From the NCBI RefSeq assembly GCF_003635115.1, contig NZ_RBXJ01000001.1:496001-560000 (forward strand): a DNA stretch of 64,000 bases, in the 5' to 3' direction. Of this stretch, positions 1-9,298 are shown in pieces; positions within the stretch are counted from its first letter, which is position 1, and each line of letters begins with the position of its first letter. The translations under genes were made by a program, and so were the position numbers. This DNA is from Microbacterium sp. AG1240. Its GTDB lineage: Bacteria > Actinomycetota > Actinomycetes > Actinomycetales > Microbacteriaceae. The notes beneath the pieces were generated by a model. The model did no database searches. It saw nothing but the letters and a program-made list of their open reading frames with translations, and was not told the DNA's origin.

Positions 1-1
1 C

Positions 2-2074
2 GCCGGCGCGGTCGACCCGCTCAACGGCCGCTTCGTCGTCGGGAAGTCCGCGGCGGGCTCGGTGCGTCTGTGGGAGTACACGCCGACGGCTCTGAACAAC
101 GGGAGCCGGTTCCTCTACCTGGGTCAGGTGGCCACAGGCACCACCGCCGGAGAGAACGGCGACGTCTCGTTCGACGCTCAGGGGAACCTCCACATCGTTC
201 AGACGGCGGCAGACTCGAGCAATGTCGGGATGTTCAGCGTCAGCCGGGAGTCGCTGGTCGCGGCGACCGGCGGCACCATCCCCGCCACCGCCACCGTGCG
301 GCGCGCGCTGAGCGGGACCGACAGCGGATTCGCGCTCACCGCGGTCAACGGCATGGCGTTCTCGCCGGCCGGCACCGTGTACCTGGGAAACGCGACCGTG
401 GCGTACCAGTTCGACCCCGTCACCTGGGTGCGGGTGCCGAACAGCCCGCGCGCGACCATCGGTACGACCGCGACCGGCGCGGGGGCGACCGACCTCGCCG
501 CCTGCGCCTCGCCTTCGACGCTGTCGTTGGAGAAGAACGTCGTCGGCCGGGTCAACGCCGCCGACCAGTTCCGTCTCGCCCTCGCATCGGGATCGCCGGC
601 CGTGGAGTCGTCCACCGCGGTCACCTCGGGGACGGCGACGGGCGTGCAGGCGGGACGCATCGCGCCCACCCCCGTGCAGATCAACACGTCGGTGACCATC
701 TCCGAGACGATGGCCTCGGGGTCGGCATCGCAGCTGAGCGCGTACACGTCGGTGTACGAGTGCTGGGCCGACGGCGTGCGCCTGTTCACCGGCACCGAGA
801 AGTCGGCCACCATCACCATCCCCAACCGGCTCAGCGTCGGGGTCGCCTGCACCTTCACCAACTCGCCCGCGCCCTTCGCGACGGTCCGGGTGACGAAGAT
901 CGTGGAGGACTGGCGGGGGGCAGCGCGTACCCCGACGCCCGGGTGGACCATGACGACCACGGCGGCCGCCAACGCCGGGAGCACGGTGTCGATCCTCCCC
1001 TCGCGCAACCCCTCCCAGCAGACCGGCGCGGACGGAAGCGCCACCTGGCAGGTGCTCTTCGGCGCAGCATCCCACCGCGGCCGCGTCACGGTCGCGGAGA
1101 CGACGCAGACGGGCTACCGGTATCAGAGCCTGGTGTGCACGGTGAACGGCACGGCGGGCGCCACGACCGTCACGACCACCGGTGATCAAGTGCGCGGTGC
1201 GCTCAACGTCGACATCGCCCCCGGCGCCACGGTCGAGTGCGTGTACACGAACCGGCCCGTCGCCACCCTCACGCTCGTGAAGAACGTCTCCTACGGCAGC
1301 GCCGCGCCGTCGGCCTGGCAGCTCTCCGCGACACGGAGCCTGGCCACGGCCCTCCCCGGCCCGACCGGCGCGGGCGGCAGCGGAACGGTGAACGCGGTGA
1401 CGGTCTCGGCCGATACGCCGTACCGCCTCGCCGAGGCGGGCGGTCCCGCGACGTACGTGCAGGTCGGCGCGTGGGACTGCGTGACGGCGGCGGGAGCGGC
1501 CGTGCCGGTCTCGTCGGCGGGAGATCTCACCCTCACCCGCGCGACGGCGGTCACCTGCACGGTGACCAATGCAACGGCATCCGTCGTCCTGCTCAAGAAC
1601 GTGCAGAGCCCGCAGACGGGGTTCCAGCCGTCGACGTGGAACCTCACCGCGACCCCGGCCGCCCTCGCCGGACTCGGGGCGACGACGGTGGCGGGCGCCG
1701 ACTACGCCGCCACGGGCAACCCCGCCAGCACCTTCGACGTGCGGCCCGGACACGCCTACACGCTGACGGAGGCGCTCGCCCAGACCGGCACGCGCCTCGC
1801 CTACCAGCAGCTGCGGGTGGAGGTGCGTCAGCCGAACGGCAGCTGGACCCCGGTGGCCACCGCGTCGTCGGGTGCGGCGTCGATCACCGCGCCCGCGGCC
1901 GGGCAGACCGCGGTGTACCGGTTCGTGAACGCGCCCGTCCAGCCGGCCACGCTTCCCCTCACCGGTGGCACGAGCACCGACGCCTTCCTCCTGGGCGGCT
2001 CAGCCGTCCTGGTCCTCGCACTCGCCCTCGCCGTCTGGCACGGGCGCCGCCGAACGAGAAGGAGCGCCTTCTGA
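2..2074 (+). CDS. LPXTG-anchored surface protein, probable pilus tip adhesin (5' truncated)
   Basis: The reading frame is open from the window edge, so the N-terminus and signal peptide lie upstream; the GTG at 62 is only the first in-frame start visible. The protein carries at least three modules that each open with a Lys-Asn-Val strand (LEKNV near codon 157 counted from 62, LVKNV near 404, LLKNV near 508), plus a VTKIVED strand near 276. These resemble CnaB/prealbumin-like domains that often hold intramolecular Lys-Asn isopeptide bonds. It ends with LPLTG, a hydrophobic helix and an Arg-rich tail, which is a sortase anchor. It is followed 80 bp later by a backbone pilin and then a class C sortase, so a tip or accessory pilin role is inferred. 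Domain calls are by eye. Confidence 0.8.
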   Translation, partial: AGAVDPLNGRFVVGKSAAGSVRLWEYTPTALNNGSRFLYLGQVATGTTAGENGDVSFDAQGNLHIVQTAADSSNVGMFSVSRESLVAATGGTIPATATVRRALSGTDSGFALTAVNGMAFSPAGTVYLGNATVAYQFDPVTWVRVPNSPRATIGTTATGAGATDLAACASPSTLSLEKNVVGRVNAADQFRLALASGSPAVESSTAVTSGTATGVQAGRIAPTPVQINTSVTISETMASGSASQLSAYTSVYECWADGVRLFTGTEKSATITIPNRLSVGVACTFTNSPAPFATVRVTKIVEDWRGAARTPTPGWTMTTTAAANAGSTVSILPSRNPSQQTGADGSATWQVLFGAASHRGRVTVAETTQTGYRYQSLVCTVNGTAGATTVTTTGDQVRGALNVDIAPGATVECVYTNRPVATLTLVKNVSYGSAAPSAWQLSATRSLATALPGPTGAGGSGTVNAVTVSADTPYRLAEAGGPATYVQVGAWDCVTAAGAAVPVSSAGDLTLTRATAVTCTVTNATASVVLLKNVQSPQTGFQPSTWNLTATPAALAGLGATTVAGADYAATGNPASTFDVRPGHAYTLTEALAQTGTRLAYQQLRVEVRQPNGSWTPVATASSGAASITAPAAGQTAVYRFVNAPVQPATLPLTGGTSTDAFLLGGSAVLVLALALAVWHGRRRTRRSAF

Positions 2075-2154
2075 GACGTCCTCCCCTCTCGCTCACCGAT
2101 AGATCCACCCCTTTCCTCGCACTACTCGCTGTACACACCGAATGGAGCAATCCC

Positions 2155-3666
2155 ATGTCCTCGTCCATCCTTCGGCGGGTCACCGCCGCGATCGGCGCCG
2201 TCGTCCTGGCCGCCGGCGCGGCGATCGTGGCCACCGCCCCCGCCCAGGCGGTCACGCTGCCCGGCAACATCGACAGCACGCAGGCGCGCAGCCTGACGGT
2301 GCACAAGTACGCGCTCGGCCCGAACAGCCCGCAGCAGGCGGGCACCGGCCAGCAGCTCCCGGCGGGCACGAACCTCGGCACCCCCCTCGCGGGTGCGGTC
2401 TTCACCGCGACGCAGGTCGCCGGCGTCGACCTCACGACGTCGGAGGGATGGGCCATCGCGAGCAACCTCACCCCGCAGTCGGCGGCGAACCGTCTCGGCA
2501 CGACGACGTTCACGTCCACGGCATCCGCCTCCAACGGCACCGCGACGTTCCCGACCGACATGCCGATCGGTCTGTTCTACGTGCAGGAGACCGTGCTCCC
2601 GGCCGAGGCGACCAACCCCACGGCGCCGTTCCTCGTCTCGCTGCCGTTGCCGACGGGCACGCAGGGCGCGCCGGCGAACCAGTGGATCTACGACGTCCAC
2701 GTCTACCCCAAGAACGCCGTCACCCAGTTGACCAAGACGCGGGTACCGGCTCCGGCGAACTCCGCTGAGGCGCGCAACCCCGACCTCATCCGCTGGGCGA
2801 TCTCGTCGACCGTTCCGACTCTCGCCGCGGGCGACTCGATCTCGAACTTCTCGCTGGTCGACACCATCCCGGCCGACCTCACCTTCGTCGGCACCCCGCC
2901 GGCGGGTGTGTCGCCGACGACCGTCACCGTCACCAACTCCGCCGGTCTCGCCCAGAACTTCGTGGCGGGCACCGACTACAACATCGTGACCGACGCCGCG
3001 GCGGGCACCTCCACCCTGACCTTCACGCCCGCGGGCCTGACCCGTCTGACGGGTCTGCAGGGCGGCGTCGTGTCGTTCAACGTGCTGACGCGCGCCGTGT
3101 CCATCCCCGCCGATGGCCGCATCGTCAACAGCGCAACGGGAAACATCAACGGCCTGACCACGACCGTCACCGGTGTCACGCCGATCGGTCAGCTCACGGT
3201 GCTCGCGTACGAGAGCAACAACGGCGGTCCGCGCACGCCCCTGGCCGGCGCGGTGTACCAGGTGTACCTGAACCAGAACGATGCTAACCTCCAGCAGAAC
3301 CCCATCTCGATCAACGGGGAGACCAACTGGACGACGGGTGCGAACGGCCTCGTGGCCATCCCGATCATCACGCCGGGCAGCTACTACGTGCGTGAGATCA
3401 CCCCGCCCGCCGGCTTCAACCTGCCGCAGAGCAACCCCGTGCAGGCCGTGGTGGTCGCGGGACCGACCTCGACCGTCCCGCCCGTGCAGAACTACGTCGA
3501 GTTCAACCACACGCAGGTGTCGGCCGCGAACTTCCTGCTGCCTCTCACCGGTGGTGACGGCGGCCTGTGGTTCGGCCTCGGTGGCGGCGCCCTCGTGGTG
3601 ATCGCCCTCGGCGCGGCGGTCGTCGTGTCGCGTCGTCGCGCGCTCGGCGCGCGCGCTGCCGCGTAA
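2155..3666 (+). CDS. Major (backbone) pilin, SpaA/SpaH-type, LPXTG anchored
   Basis: The 503-aa product has a signal peptide (cleavage probably after APAQA, residue 32). A pilin motif (WIYDVHVYPKN, Lys186) supplies the lysine normally joined to the Thr of the sorting signal of the next subunit. An E-box-like segment (YYVREITPPAGF, Glu414) lies further on, followed by LPLTG at 462-466, a transmembrane helix and RRR. This is the usual order of a Gram-positive backbone pilin with isopeptide-stabilised Ig-like domains. The ATG at 2155 has a GGAG about 8 bp upstream and starts directly at the signal peptide. The longer open frame upstream runs out of frame over the adhesin gene and is not coding. 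The class C sortase follows after a hairpin. Confidence 0.88.
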   Translation: MSSSILRRVTAAIGAVVLAAGAAIVATAPAQAVTLPGNIDSTQARSLTVHKYALGPNSPQQAGTGQQLPAGTNLGTPLAGAVFTATQVAGVDLTTSEGWAIASNLTPQSAANRLGTTTFTSTASASNGTATFPTDMPIGLFYVQETVLPAEATNPTAPFLVSLPLPTGTQGAPANQWIYDVHVYPKNAVTQLTKTRVPAPANSAEARNPDLIRWAISSTVPTLAAGDSISNFSLVDTIPADLTFVGTPPAGVSPTTVTVTNSAGLAQNFVAGTDYNIVTDAAAGTSTLTFTPAGLTRLTGLQGGVVSFNVLTRAVSIPADGRIVNSATGNINGLTTTVTGVTPIGQLTVLAYESNNGGPRTPLAGAVYQVYLNQNDANLQQNPISINGETNWTTGANGLVAIPIITPGSYYVREITPPAGFNLPQSNPVQAVVVAGPTSTVPPVQNYVEFNHTQVSAANFLLPLTGGDGGLWFGLGGGALVVIALGAAVVVSRRRALGARAAA

Positions 3667-3680
3667 CCGGCATGGTGACA

Positions 3681-3717
3681 GCGAAGGCGGGGCGTCGGCC
3701 GGGCGCCCCGCCTTCGC
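3681..3717 (+). terminator. Stem-loop between pilin and sortase (perfect 14-bp stem)
   Basis: A perfect 14-bp inverted repeat (3681-3694 with 3704-3717; left arm GCGAAGGCGGGGCG) with a 9-nt loop starts 14 bp after the pilin stop codon. No T-run follows. It probably acts as a partial terminator or mRNA 3'-end stabiliser, giving more pilin than sortase. It would fall inside the sortase gene if that gene began at 3672. Confidence 0.6.
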
Positions 3718-3734
3718 CGTTCCCGACGCGCAGG

Positions 3735-4652
3735 ATGCTGCGCCGGGCGCGGCGGTGGCGGTTGCCGGTCTTTCCTCTGATCATCGCGCTCGTCTCGCTC
3801 GCCGGGGCGGGGCTCCTGCTCTTTCCGACCGTGGTGTCGTGGTTCAGCCAGTACGAGCAGTCCCAGCGCATCGATGCGCTCACCGACGACGTCGCCGACC
3901 TCGGCGCCGACACCCTCCGCGAGCGCCTCGCCGAGGCGCGCGCCTACAACGACGACCTGAGCGGGGCCGGTGCGAACGTGGCCGCGAACGAGCGGCTGCC
4001 GCTGGCCGACGAGCCCGACCAGGCCGGCGACTACCTCGGCGTCCTCCGCGCGGATGCTGACGGGTTGATGGCGCGACTGAAGATCCCCGCCATCAGCGTG
4101 GACCTCCCGATCTACCACGGCACGAGCGATGCCGTCCTCGAACACGGGGTCGGGCACCTGGAGGGAACCGCCGTGCCGGTGGGCGGGGCATCCACCCACT
4201 CCGTCCTGACGGCGCATCGCGGGCTCGCGACAAGCGAGCTGTTCACGCATCTGGACCGCGTGCAGGTGGAAGATACCTTCACGATCGAGGTCTTCGGCGA
4301 AGTGCTCACCTACCGCGTCGTCGACACCCGCGTGGTCGACCCCGCGGAGACGGAGAGTCTGCTCCCCGCGCTGGGGGAGGACCTCGTCACCCTCGTCACC
4401 TGCACCCCGCTCGGTGTGAACAGCCACCGCATCCTCGTGACCGGGGAGCGCGTCATCCCGACCCCGCAGGCCGACCTCGACGGCGCGGGCCGGGGACCGG
4501 AGATCCCCACCTTCCCGTGGTGGGCGTTCATCGTGGCCGGCGTGCTCGTCGTCGCGTCGACGTACGTCTGGCTCTCGGGGAGACCTCCTCGCGCGGTCCG
4601 CCACCCCTTGCCCGCGGCGAAGGCCACGACCGACAATGGGGCTTCGGACTAG
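3735..4652 (+). CDS. Class C (pilin-polymerising) sortase
   Basis: This sortase has an N-terminal membrane helix (VFPLIIALVSLAGAGLLLF), a sortase barrel with TAHRG (catalytic His, codon 4215) and TLVTCTPLGVNSHRI (catalytic Cys 4401, Arg 4428), and a second C-terminal membrane helix followed by basic residues. The second helix is typical of class C enzymes, which join pilins through the YPKN lysine. The frame is open upstream to an ATG at 3672, but those 21 codons encode the arms of a 14-bp hairpin, so I prefer the ATG at 3735; neither start has a clear Shine-Dalgarno. The product is 305 aa (326 from 3672). It is the last gene of the pilus locus and should use the two upstream LPLTG proteins as substrates. 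Confidence 0.87.
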   Translation: MLRRARRWRLPVFPLIIALVSLAGAGLLLFPTVVSWFSQYEQSQRIDALTDDVADLGADTLRERLAEARAYNDDLSGAGANVAANERLPLADEPDQAGDYLGVLRADADGLMARLKIPAISVDLPIYHGTSDAVLEHGVGHLEGTAVPVGGASTHSVLTAHRGLATSELFTHLDRVQVEDTFTIEVFGEVLTYRVVDTRVVDPAETESLLPALGEDLVTLVTCTPLGVNSHRILVTGERVIPTPQADLDGAGRGPEIPTFPWWAFIVAGVLVVASTYVWLSGRPPRAVRHPLPAAKATTDNGASD

Positions 4653-4665
4653 AGGAGGTCACCCC

Positions 4666-4881
4666 ATGGGTGTCGACGACATCATCAACAAGGGCAAGCA
4701 GATGTTCGAGCAGAACCGCGACAAGATCGAGGAGGCCCTCAAGAGCGAGAAGGCCGAAGACGTCAGCGACAAGTTCCTCGACGGTGCCGCCGACGCGATC
4801 AAGAAGGTCGCTCCCGAGCAGCACCACGGCAAGATCGACGAGGTCCGCGCCAACGTCGACAAGAACATCGGCAACCAGTAG
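4666..4881 (+). CDS. MT0933-like antitoxin family small protein
   Basis: This 71-aa, charged, helical protein has a very strong Shine-Dalgarno (AGGAGG at 4653-4658, 7 bp before ATG). It starts MGVDDIINKGKQMFEQ and ends KIDEVRANVDKNIGNQ, resembling the MT0933/Rv0909 antitoxin family (helix, Lys/Glu-rich middle, D-G-A-A-D-A-I segment). No toxin gene is adjacent: the sortase precedes it and a palindrome follows. Its role as an antitoxin is therefore only a family-level suggestion; many actinobacterial members are orphans. Confidence 0.7.
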   Translation: MGVDDIINKGKQMFEQNRDKIEEALKSEKAEDVSDKFLDGAADAIKKVAPEQHHGKIDEVRANVDKNIGNQ

Positions 4882-4888
4882 CGCCGCA

Positions 4889-4958
4889 CCGAGAGTGCCC
4901 GTTTCCGCCATAGGTGCCCGAAGATTCGGGCACCCACGGCGGGAACGGGCACTTTCGG
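4889..4958. repeat. 70-bp nested palindrome, copy 1
   Basis: Outer arms of 21 bp (4889-4909 and 4938-4958, beginning CCGAGAGTGCCCG and ending GGGCACTTTCGG, two mismatches) enclose an inner 10-bp perfect stem (GGTGCCCGAA at 4913-4922 with TTCGGGCACC at 4925-4934). A second copy in the same orientation lies at 6017-6086; I count 55 of 70 identical positions. It begins 7 bp after the antitoxin-like stop codon and ends about 100 bp before the AbiEi-like gene. It could serve as a terminator, but the nested design and repetition suggest a REP/MITE-like element. Confidence 0.85.
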
Positions 4959-5060
4959 CGTGTGGGCGCCCTCTCCTCCCCAGGGGGTCGCAACGGACGG
5001 ATGCTGCACCGATGCGCCGCCGGGGGCGGGAGCGGGGCGGCGGTGGGGCACCGTCGAACC

Positions 5061-6014
5061 ATGCGTTTCGATGGCCCCCTCGTCCGCACCGCCGATCTCT
5101 CCGGTACCGGGTCTGACGGCGGGCTGAGGGCAGAGGTGCGCGGGGGAGCGCTGGTGCGGCTGCGCTCGGGCGCGTACGTGAATCCCGGCGCATGGGACGC
5201 CTCGACCTCCGAGCAGCGGATCCTGCTGCGCGCACATGCCGTTGCTGCCCGAGCGGTGCATCCACCCGTCTTCATGGGCACGACCGCGGCCGCAGCGTGG
5301 CGGCTGCCGCTCCTGCGGGTCGGCGACGACCGCGTAGAGGTCGCGCAGCCGGGCGTCGGGCATAGGAGCCGCGGCGACGTCGTGCGCCGTGTCGTCACGC
5401 TGGGGGACGACGACATCGTCGAGCGCGAGGGGCTCCGGGTCACCTCCCTCGCGCGCACGCTCTTCGACGTCGCTCGGACGGCGTCGGTCGAGACCGCACT
5501 TGCGGCGTTCGACGGCGGTCTGCGCGCTGTCGCGTGGCGCGGCCATGGCCGGTACGACGAGGAGAGCGCTGCCGCCCTCCGCAAGCGCGTGCAGGAGATG
5601 GCGGATGCGGCGGGGTCGGCCCGCGGGATCCGGCAGGCGCGCTTCGTGATCGCGTTCGCCGACGGGCGGGCGCAGCTTCCCGGCGAGAGCCTCAGCCGGT
5701 TATGGATGCATCGCCTCCACGCGGACGCCCCCGTGCTGCAGGCCGAGGTGCGCCTGCGCGGCGGGCGCCGCGCCTACCCCGATTTCGCGTGGCCCAGACG
5801 GCGCCGGTTCGGGGAGTTCGACGGCGACGGCAAATACGTGGACCCGGCCATGACGGCGGGGCGCAGCATCCGGGAGACCCTGCGAGAGCAGCGCGCGCGC
5901 GAGTCCGCGGTGACGGAGGCGACCGGGTGGCTGCCCGTGCGCTGGGGGTGGGAGCGCCTGACGTCGCTGTCGACCTTCGCGGCGTTCCTGCGATCGCACG
6001 GTGTGCTCGACTGA
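5061..6014 (+). CDS. AbiEi-like/DUF559-like orphan protein (nuclease fold), paralogue A
   Basis: This 317-aa protein has two parts. The N-terminal half (about residues 20-160) resembles the AbiEi-type antitoxin region: a receptor-like segment L-x-R-L-R-S-G-A-Y-V followed by GLRVTSLARTLFDVA. The C-terminal part has a PD-(D/E)xK/Vsr-like signature: Glu209 in GES, then Y-P-D-F-A-W with Asp241, then GEFDGDGKY with Glu252, Asp254 and Lys258. The gene at 19680-20642 has the same motifs at the same spacing. No AbiEii-type nucleotidyltransferase toxin is adjacent, so it is an orphan. The ATG at 5061 is preferred because the longer open frame starts inside the palindrome. Biochemical function is unknown; defence, TA regulation or DNA nicking are guesses. 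Confidence 0.7.
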   Translation: MRFDGPLVRTADLSGTGSDGGLRAEVRGGALVRLRSGAYVNPGAWDASTSEQRILLRAHAVAARAVHPPVFMGTTAAAAWRLPLLRVGDDRVEVAQPGVGHRSRGDVVRRVVTLGDDDIVEREGLRVTSLARTLFDVARTASVETALAAFDGGLRAVAWRGHGRYDEESAAALRKRVQEMADAAGSARGIRQARFVIAFADGRAQLPGESLSRLWMHRLHADAPVLQAEVRLRGGRRAYPDFAWPRRRRFGEFDGDGKYVDPAMTAGRSIRETLREQRARESAVTEATGWLPVRWGWERLTSLSTFAAFLRSHGVLD

Positions 6015-6016
6015 CA

Positions 6017-6086
6017 CCGAGAGTGCCCGAATCCGCCATTTCAGGCCGCAATGTCGGGCACCCGCGGCAGAAACGGGCACTGTCGG
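6017..6086. repeat. 70-bp nested palindrome, copy 2
   Basis: This element matches that at 4889-4958 in the same orientation, with outer arms 6017-6037 and 6066-6086 and the same 28-bp interior length. The outer arms and the inner TCGGGCACCC are conserved, while the left inner arm has decayed, so the inner stem is lost. It begins 2 bp after the stop codon of the AbiEi-like gene. Both copies are followed by CGTGTG. Confidence 0.85.
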
Positions 6087-6124
6087 CGTGTGTGAGGCTG
6101 GGGGAGCGCTGCATATCGTCTGTC

Positions 6125-6155
6125 GCGACACGCCCGGGTTTGCGACACGCCCGGG
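6125..6155 (+). promoter_or_regulatory. 17-bp-phased direct repeat over the S10 promoter
   Basis: A 14-bp sequence (GCGACACGCCCGGG) occurs twice in tandem at 6125-6138 and 6142-6155. The second copy overlaps the -35 element of the S10 operon promoter. It may be a tandem operator or the remnant of a promoter duplication. Confidence 0.5.
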
Positions 6156-6168
6156 CGGCACGTAGACT
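6140..6168 (+). promoter_or_regulatory. Promoter of the S10 ribosomal operon
   Basis: TTGCGA (6140-6145) and TAGACT (6163-6168) are separated by exactly 17 bp, a good match to an actinobacterial housekeeping promoter. Transcription would start near 6175 and read into rpsJ about 310 nt downstream. Confidence 0.7.
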
Positions 6169-6174
6169 AATCCA

Positions 6175-6483
6175 GTTCCACACTCCGGTGGTCGCTCTGC
6201 GTGCCGCCGGTCACTGCCAGGGCAGTGCATAGCGACACGAGAGTGAGCTAGGCCGCGGGCAGGAGAACATCCCACCGAAACCCTCCACTCTTTCGGGAGT
6301 GCGTCTTCGTGCGCGAGGAGGGGCGGGCCGGATGCTTCGGCAGCCGGTTTGACAGCAGAACAGCGGTGCAGCATCGCTCGCAAGAGTGAGCAGAAGTGCC
6401 AGGGCGCGCAAGCGCCGTCGTGCGTCCAATGCCACCGGGTCCGAATGGCCCGGGGTAAGACGCGTATAGAGAGAGAGCAGACA
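6175..6483 (+). other. Long S10 operon leader, no gene
   Basis: This stretch of about 310 nt between the predicted start site and rpsJ holds no convincing ORF. It contains several short hairpins (for example CACTGCCAGGGCAGTG near 6211 and CACTCTTTCGGGAGTG near 6287). It is probably an untranslated leader, which in other bacteria is a site of ribosomal-protein autoregulation. No known leader motif was recognised here. Confidence 0.45.
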
Positions 6484-6792
6484 ATGGCGGGACAGAAGAT
6501 CCGCATTCGCCTGAAGTCGTACGATCACGCCGGACTCGACTCGTCCGCGCGCAAGATCGTCGACACCGTGACCCGTGCCGGCGCGACGGTCGTCGGCCCC
6601 GTGCCGCTTCCGACCGAGAAGAACGTCATCGCGGTCATCCGGTCGCCGCACAAGTACAAGGACAGCCGCGAGCACTTCGAGATGCGCACCCACAAGCGCT
6701 TGATCGACATCATCGACCCGACGCCCAAGGCCGTCGACTCGCTGATGCGTCTCGACCTCCCGGCCGATGTCAACATCGAGATCAAGCTCTGA
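6484..6792 (+). CDS. rpsJ: 30S ribosomal protein S10
   Basis: This 102-aa S10 starts [15 protein letters not shown] and contains the diagnostic [10 protein letters not shown] segment. It binds the 30S head and, as NusE, takes part in transcription antitermination. ATG 6484 matches the family N-terminus, and a GAGAGAG purine tract precedes it; the longer frame upstream is leader. It is the first gene of the S10 operon and rplC follows 8 bp after its stop. Confidence 0.98.
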   Translation: MAGQKIRIRLKSYDHAGLDSSARKIVDTVTRAGATVVGPVPLPTEKNVIAVIRSPHKYKDSREHFEMRTHKRLIDIIDPTPKAVDSLMRLDLPADVNIEIKL

Positions 6793-6800
6793 GGTTCGAC

Positions 6801-7460
6801 ATGGCTGACATCAACTCCAAGATTTCCAAGGGCCTGCTGGGCACCAAGCTGGGCATGACCCAGGTCTGGGACGCCACCGGCAAGCTCGTTCCCGTCACCG
6901 TCATCGAGGTGGCTCCGAACGTGGTCACCCAGGTTCGCACCCCCGAGAAGGACGGCTACAACGCCGTGCAGATCGCCTACGGGCAGATCGACCCCCGCAA
7001 GGTGAACAAGCCCCTGACGGCCCACTTCGAGGCCGCGGGCGTCACCCCCCGTCGTCACGTCACCGAGATCCGCACCGCGGACGCCGGCGACTACTCGCTC
7101 GGACAGGAACTCACCGCGGGAGGCCTCTTCGAGGCCGGCCAGCTGGTCGACGTCGTCGGCACCAGCAAGGGCAAGGGAACCGCCGGTGTCATGAAGCGTC
7201 ACAACTTCAAGGGCGTCTCGGCATCGCACGGTTCGCACCGCAACCACCGCAAGCCCGGTTCGATCGGCGCCTCGTCGACCCCGAGCCGCGTTTTCAAGGG
7301 CATGCGCATGGCCGGCCGTATGGGCGGCGAGCGCGTGACCGTCCTCAACCTCACGGTGCACGCCGTCGACGCCGAGAAGGGTCTGCTGCTCGTCAAGGGC
7401 GCCGTCCCCGGTGCACGTGGCCGCATCGTCTACGTCCGCAACGCAGTGAAGGGTGCCTGA
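6801..7460 (+). CDS. rplC: 50S ribosomal protein L3
   Basis: The 219-aa L3 has the typical N-terminus ([14 protein letters not shown]) and the central loop signature [16 protein letters not shown] followed by [10 protein letters not shown]. It is a primary 23S rRNA binder whose loop reaches towards the peptidyl-transferase centre. It lies between rpsJ and rplD with short spacers (8 and 4 bp), consistent with one polycistronic message. Confidence 0.98.
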   Translation: MADINSKISKGLLGTKLGMTQVWDATGKLVPVTVIEVAPNVVTQVRTPEKDGYNAVQIAYGQIDPRKVNKPLTAHFEAAGVTPRRHVTEIRTADAGDYSLGQELTAGGLFEAGQLVDVVGTSKGKGTAGVMKRHNFKGVSASHGSHRNHRKPGSIGASSTPSRVFKGMRMAGRMGGERVTVLNLTVHAVDAEKGLLLVKGAVPGARGRIVYVRNAVKGA

Positions 7461-7464
7461 CCTC

Positions 7465-8127
7465 ATGGCTGACTCGACTCTCGCGCTCGACGTGCTGAAG
7501 GCAGACGGCAAGAAGGCTGGCTCCGTGGAGCTGCCCGCCGCGATCTTCGACGTCAAGACGAACATCCCGCTGATCCACCAGGTCGTCGTCGCGCAGCGCG
7601 CGGCGGCTCGCCAGGGAACCCACTCGACCAAGCGTCGCGGTGAGGTCTCCGGTGCCGGCCGCAAGCCGTTCAAGCAGAAGGGAACCGGTAACGCCCGTCA
7701 GGGTTCGATCCGTGCTCCCCACATGACCGGTGGTGGCATCGTCCACGGTCCCAAGCCCCGCGACTACGGGCAGCGGACCCCCAAGAAGATGATCTCGGCC
7801 GCCCTCCTCGGCGCACTGAGCGACCGCGCACGCGGCGACCGTCTCCACATCATCGACTCGTTCGGGTTCGACGGCACGCCGTCGACGAAGGCCGCAGCAT
7901 CCGTGCTCGGTGCCCTCTCGGCGACGAAGAACGTGCTGGTCGTCATCGAGCGCGGCGACGATGTGGCCGTGAAGAGCGTCCGCAACCTCGCGTACGTCCA
8001 CGTCCTCACGTTCGACCAGCTCAACGCGTACGACGTGCTCGTCTCGGACGACATCGTCTTCACCAAGGCCGCGTACGACGCTTTCGTCGCGTCGAAGTCG
8101 GCGACCACCCAGGAGGTGTCGGCATGA
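7465..8127 (+). CDS. rplD: 50S ribosomal protein L4
   Basis: The 220-aa L4 has the conserved segment [20 protein letters not shown], part of the loop lining the exit tunnel. ATG 7465 gives the usual start ([15 protein letters not shown]); a GTG at 7453 would overlap rplC. L4 autoregulates the S10 operon in Escherichia coli, but nothing here shows the same. Its stop overlaps the rplW start in an ATGA arrangement. Confidence 0.98.
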   Translation: MADSTLALDVLKADGKKAGSVELPAAIFDVKTNIPLIHQVVVAQRAAARQGTHSTKRRGEVSGAGRKPFKQKGTGNARQGSIRAPHMTGGGIVHGPKPRDYGQRTPKKMISAALLGALSDRARGDRLHIIDSFGFDGTPSTKAAASVLGALSATKNVLVVIERGDDVAVKSVRNLAYVHVLTFDQLNAYDVLVSDDIVFTKAAYDAFVASKSATTQEVSA

Positions 8128-8420
8128 CCGTAAACAAGGACCCGCGCGACATCATCCTGAAGCCGGTCGTCTCCGAGAAGAGCTACGGGCTCATCGACGA
8201 GGGCAAGTACACGTTCTACGTGGACACCCGCGCCACCAAGACCGAGATCAAGCTCGCCATCGAGAAGATCTTCGACGTCAAGGTCGCCGCGGTGAACACC
8301 ATCAACCGCGTCGGCAAGGCGCGTCGCACCCGCTTCGGCCTCGGCAAGCGCAAGGACACCAAGCGCGCCATCGTCACGCTGAAGTCGGGCACCATCGACA
8401 TCTTCACGGCAGTCGGCTGA
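8124..8420 (+). CDS. rplW: 50S ribosomal protein L23
   Basis: The 98-aa L23 has the canonical I-L-K-P-V-V-S-E-K segment near the N-terminus and the K-I-F-D-V-K-V family strand. It sits at the exit-tunnel rim and is a docking site for trigger factor and SRP. Its ATG overlaps the last codons of rplD (ATGA), indicating translational coupling. Confidence 0.98.
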   Translation: MTVNKDPRDIILKPVVSEKSYGLIDEGKYTFYVDTRATKTEIKLAIEKIFDVKVAAVNTINRVGKARRTRFGLGKRKDTKRAIVTLKSGTIDIFTAVG

Positions 8421-8445
8421 CGGTCGGGACTGAGGACTACAGAAC

Positions 8446-9285
<840 letters not shown>

Positions 9286-9298
9286 GTAGGAACAGAAG

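Noticed and set aside
62..62. GTG at 62 as the true start of the first gene
   Set aside because: The frame stays open to the window edge and the protein has no signal peptide from here, so the start lies upstream.
1237..2154. Upstream extension of the backbone pilin frame over the adhesin gene
   Set aside because: It overlaps a real gene in another frame and has no signal peptide; the ATG at 2155 begins the signal peptide.
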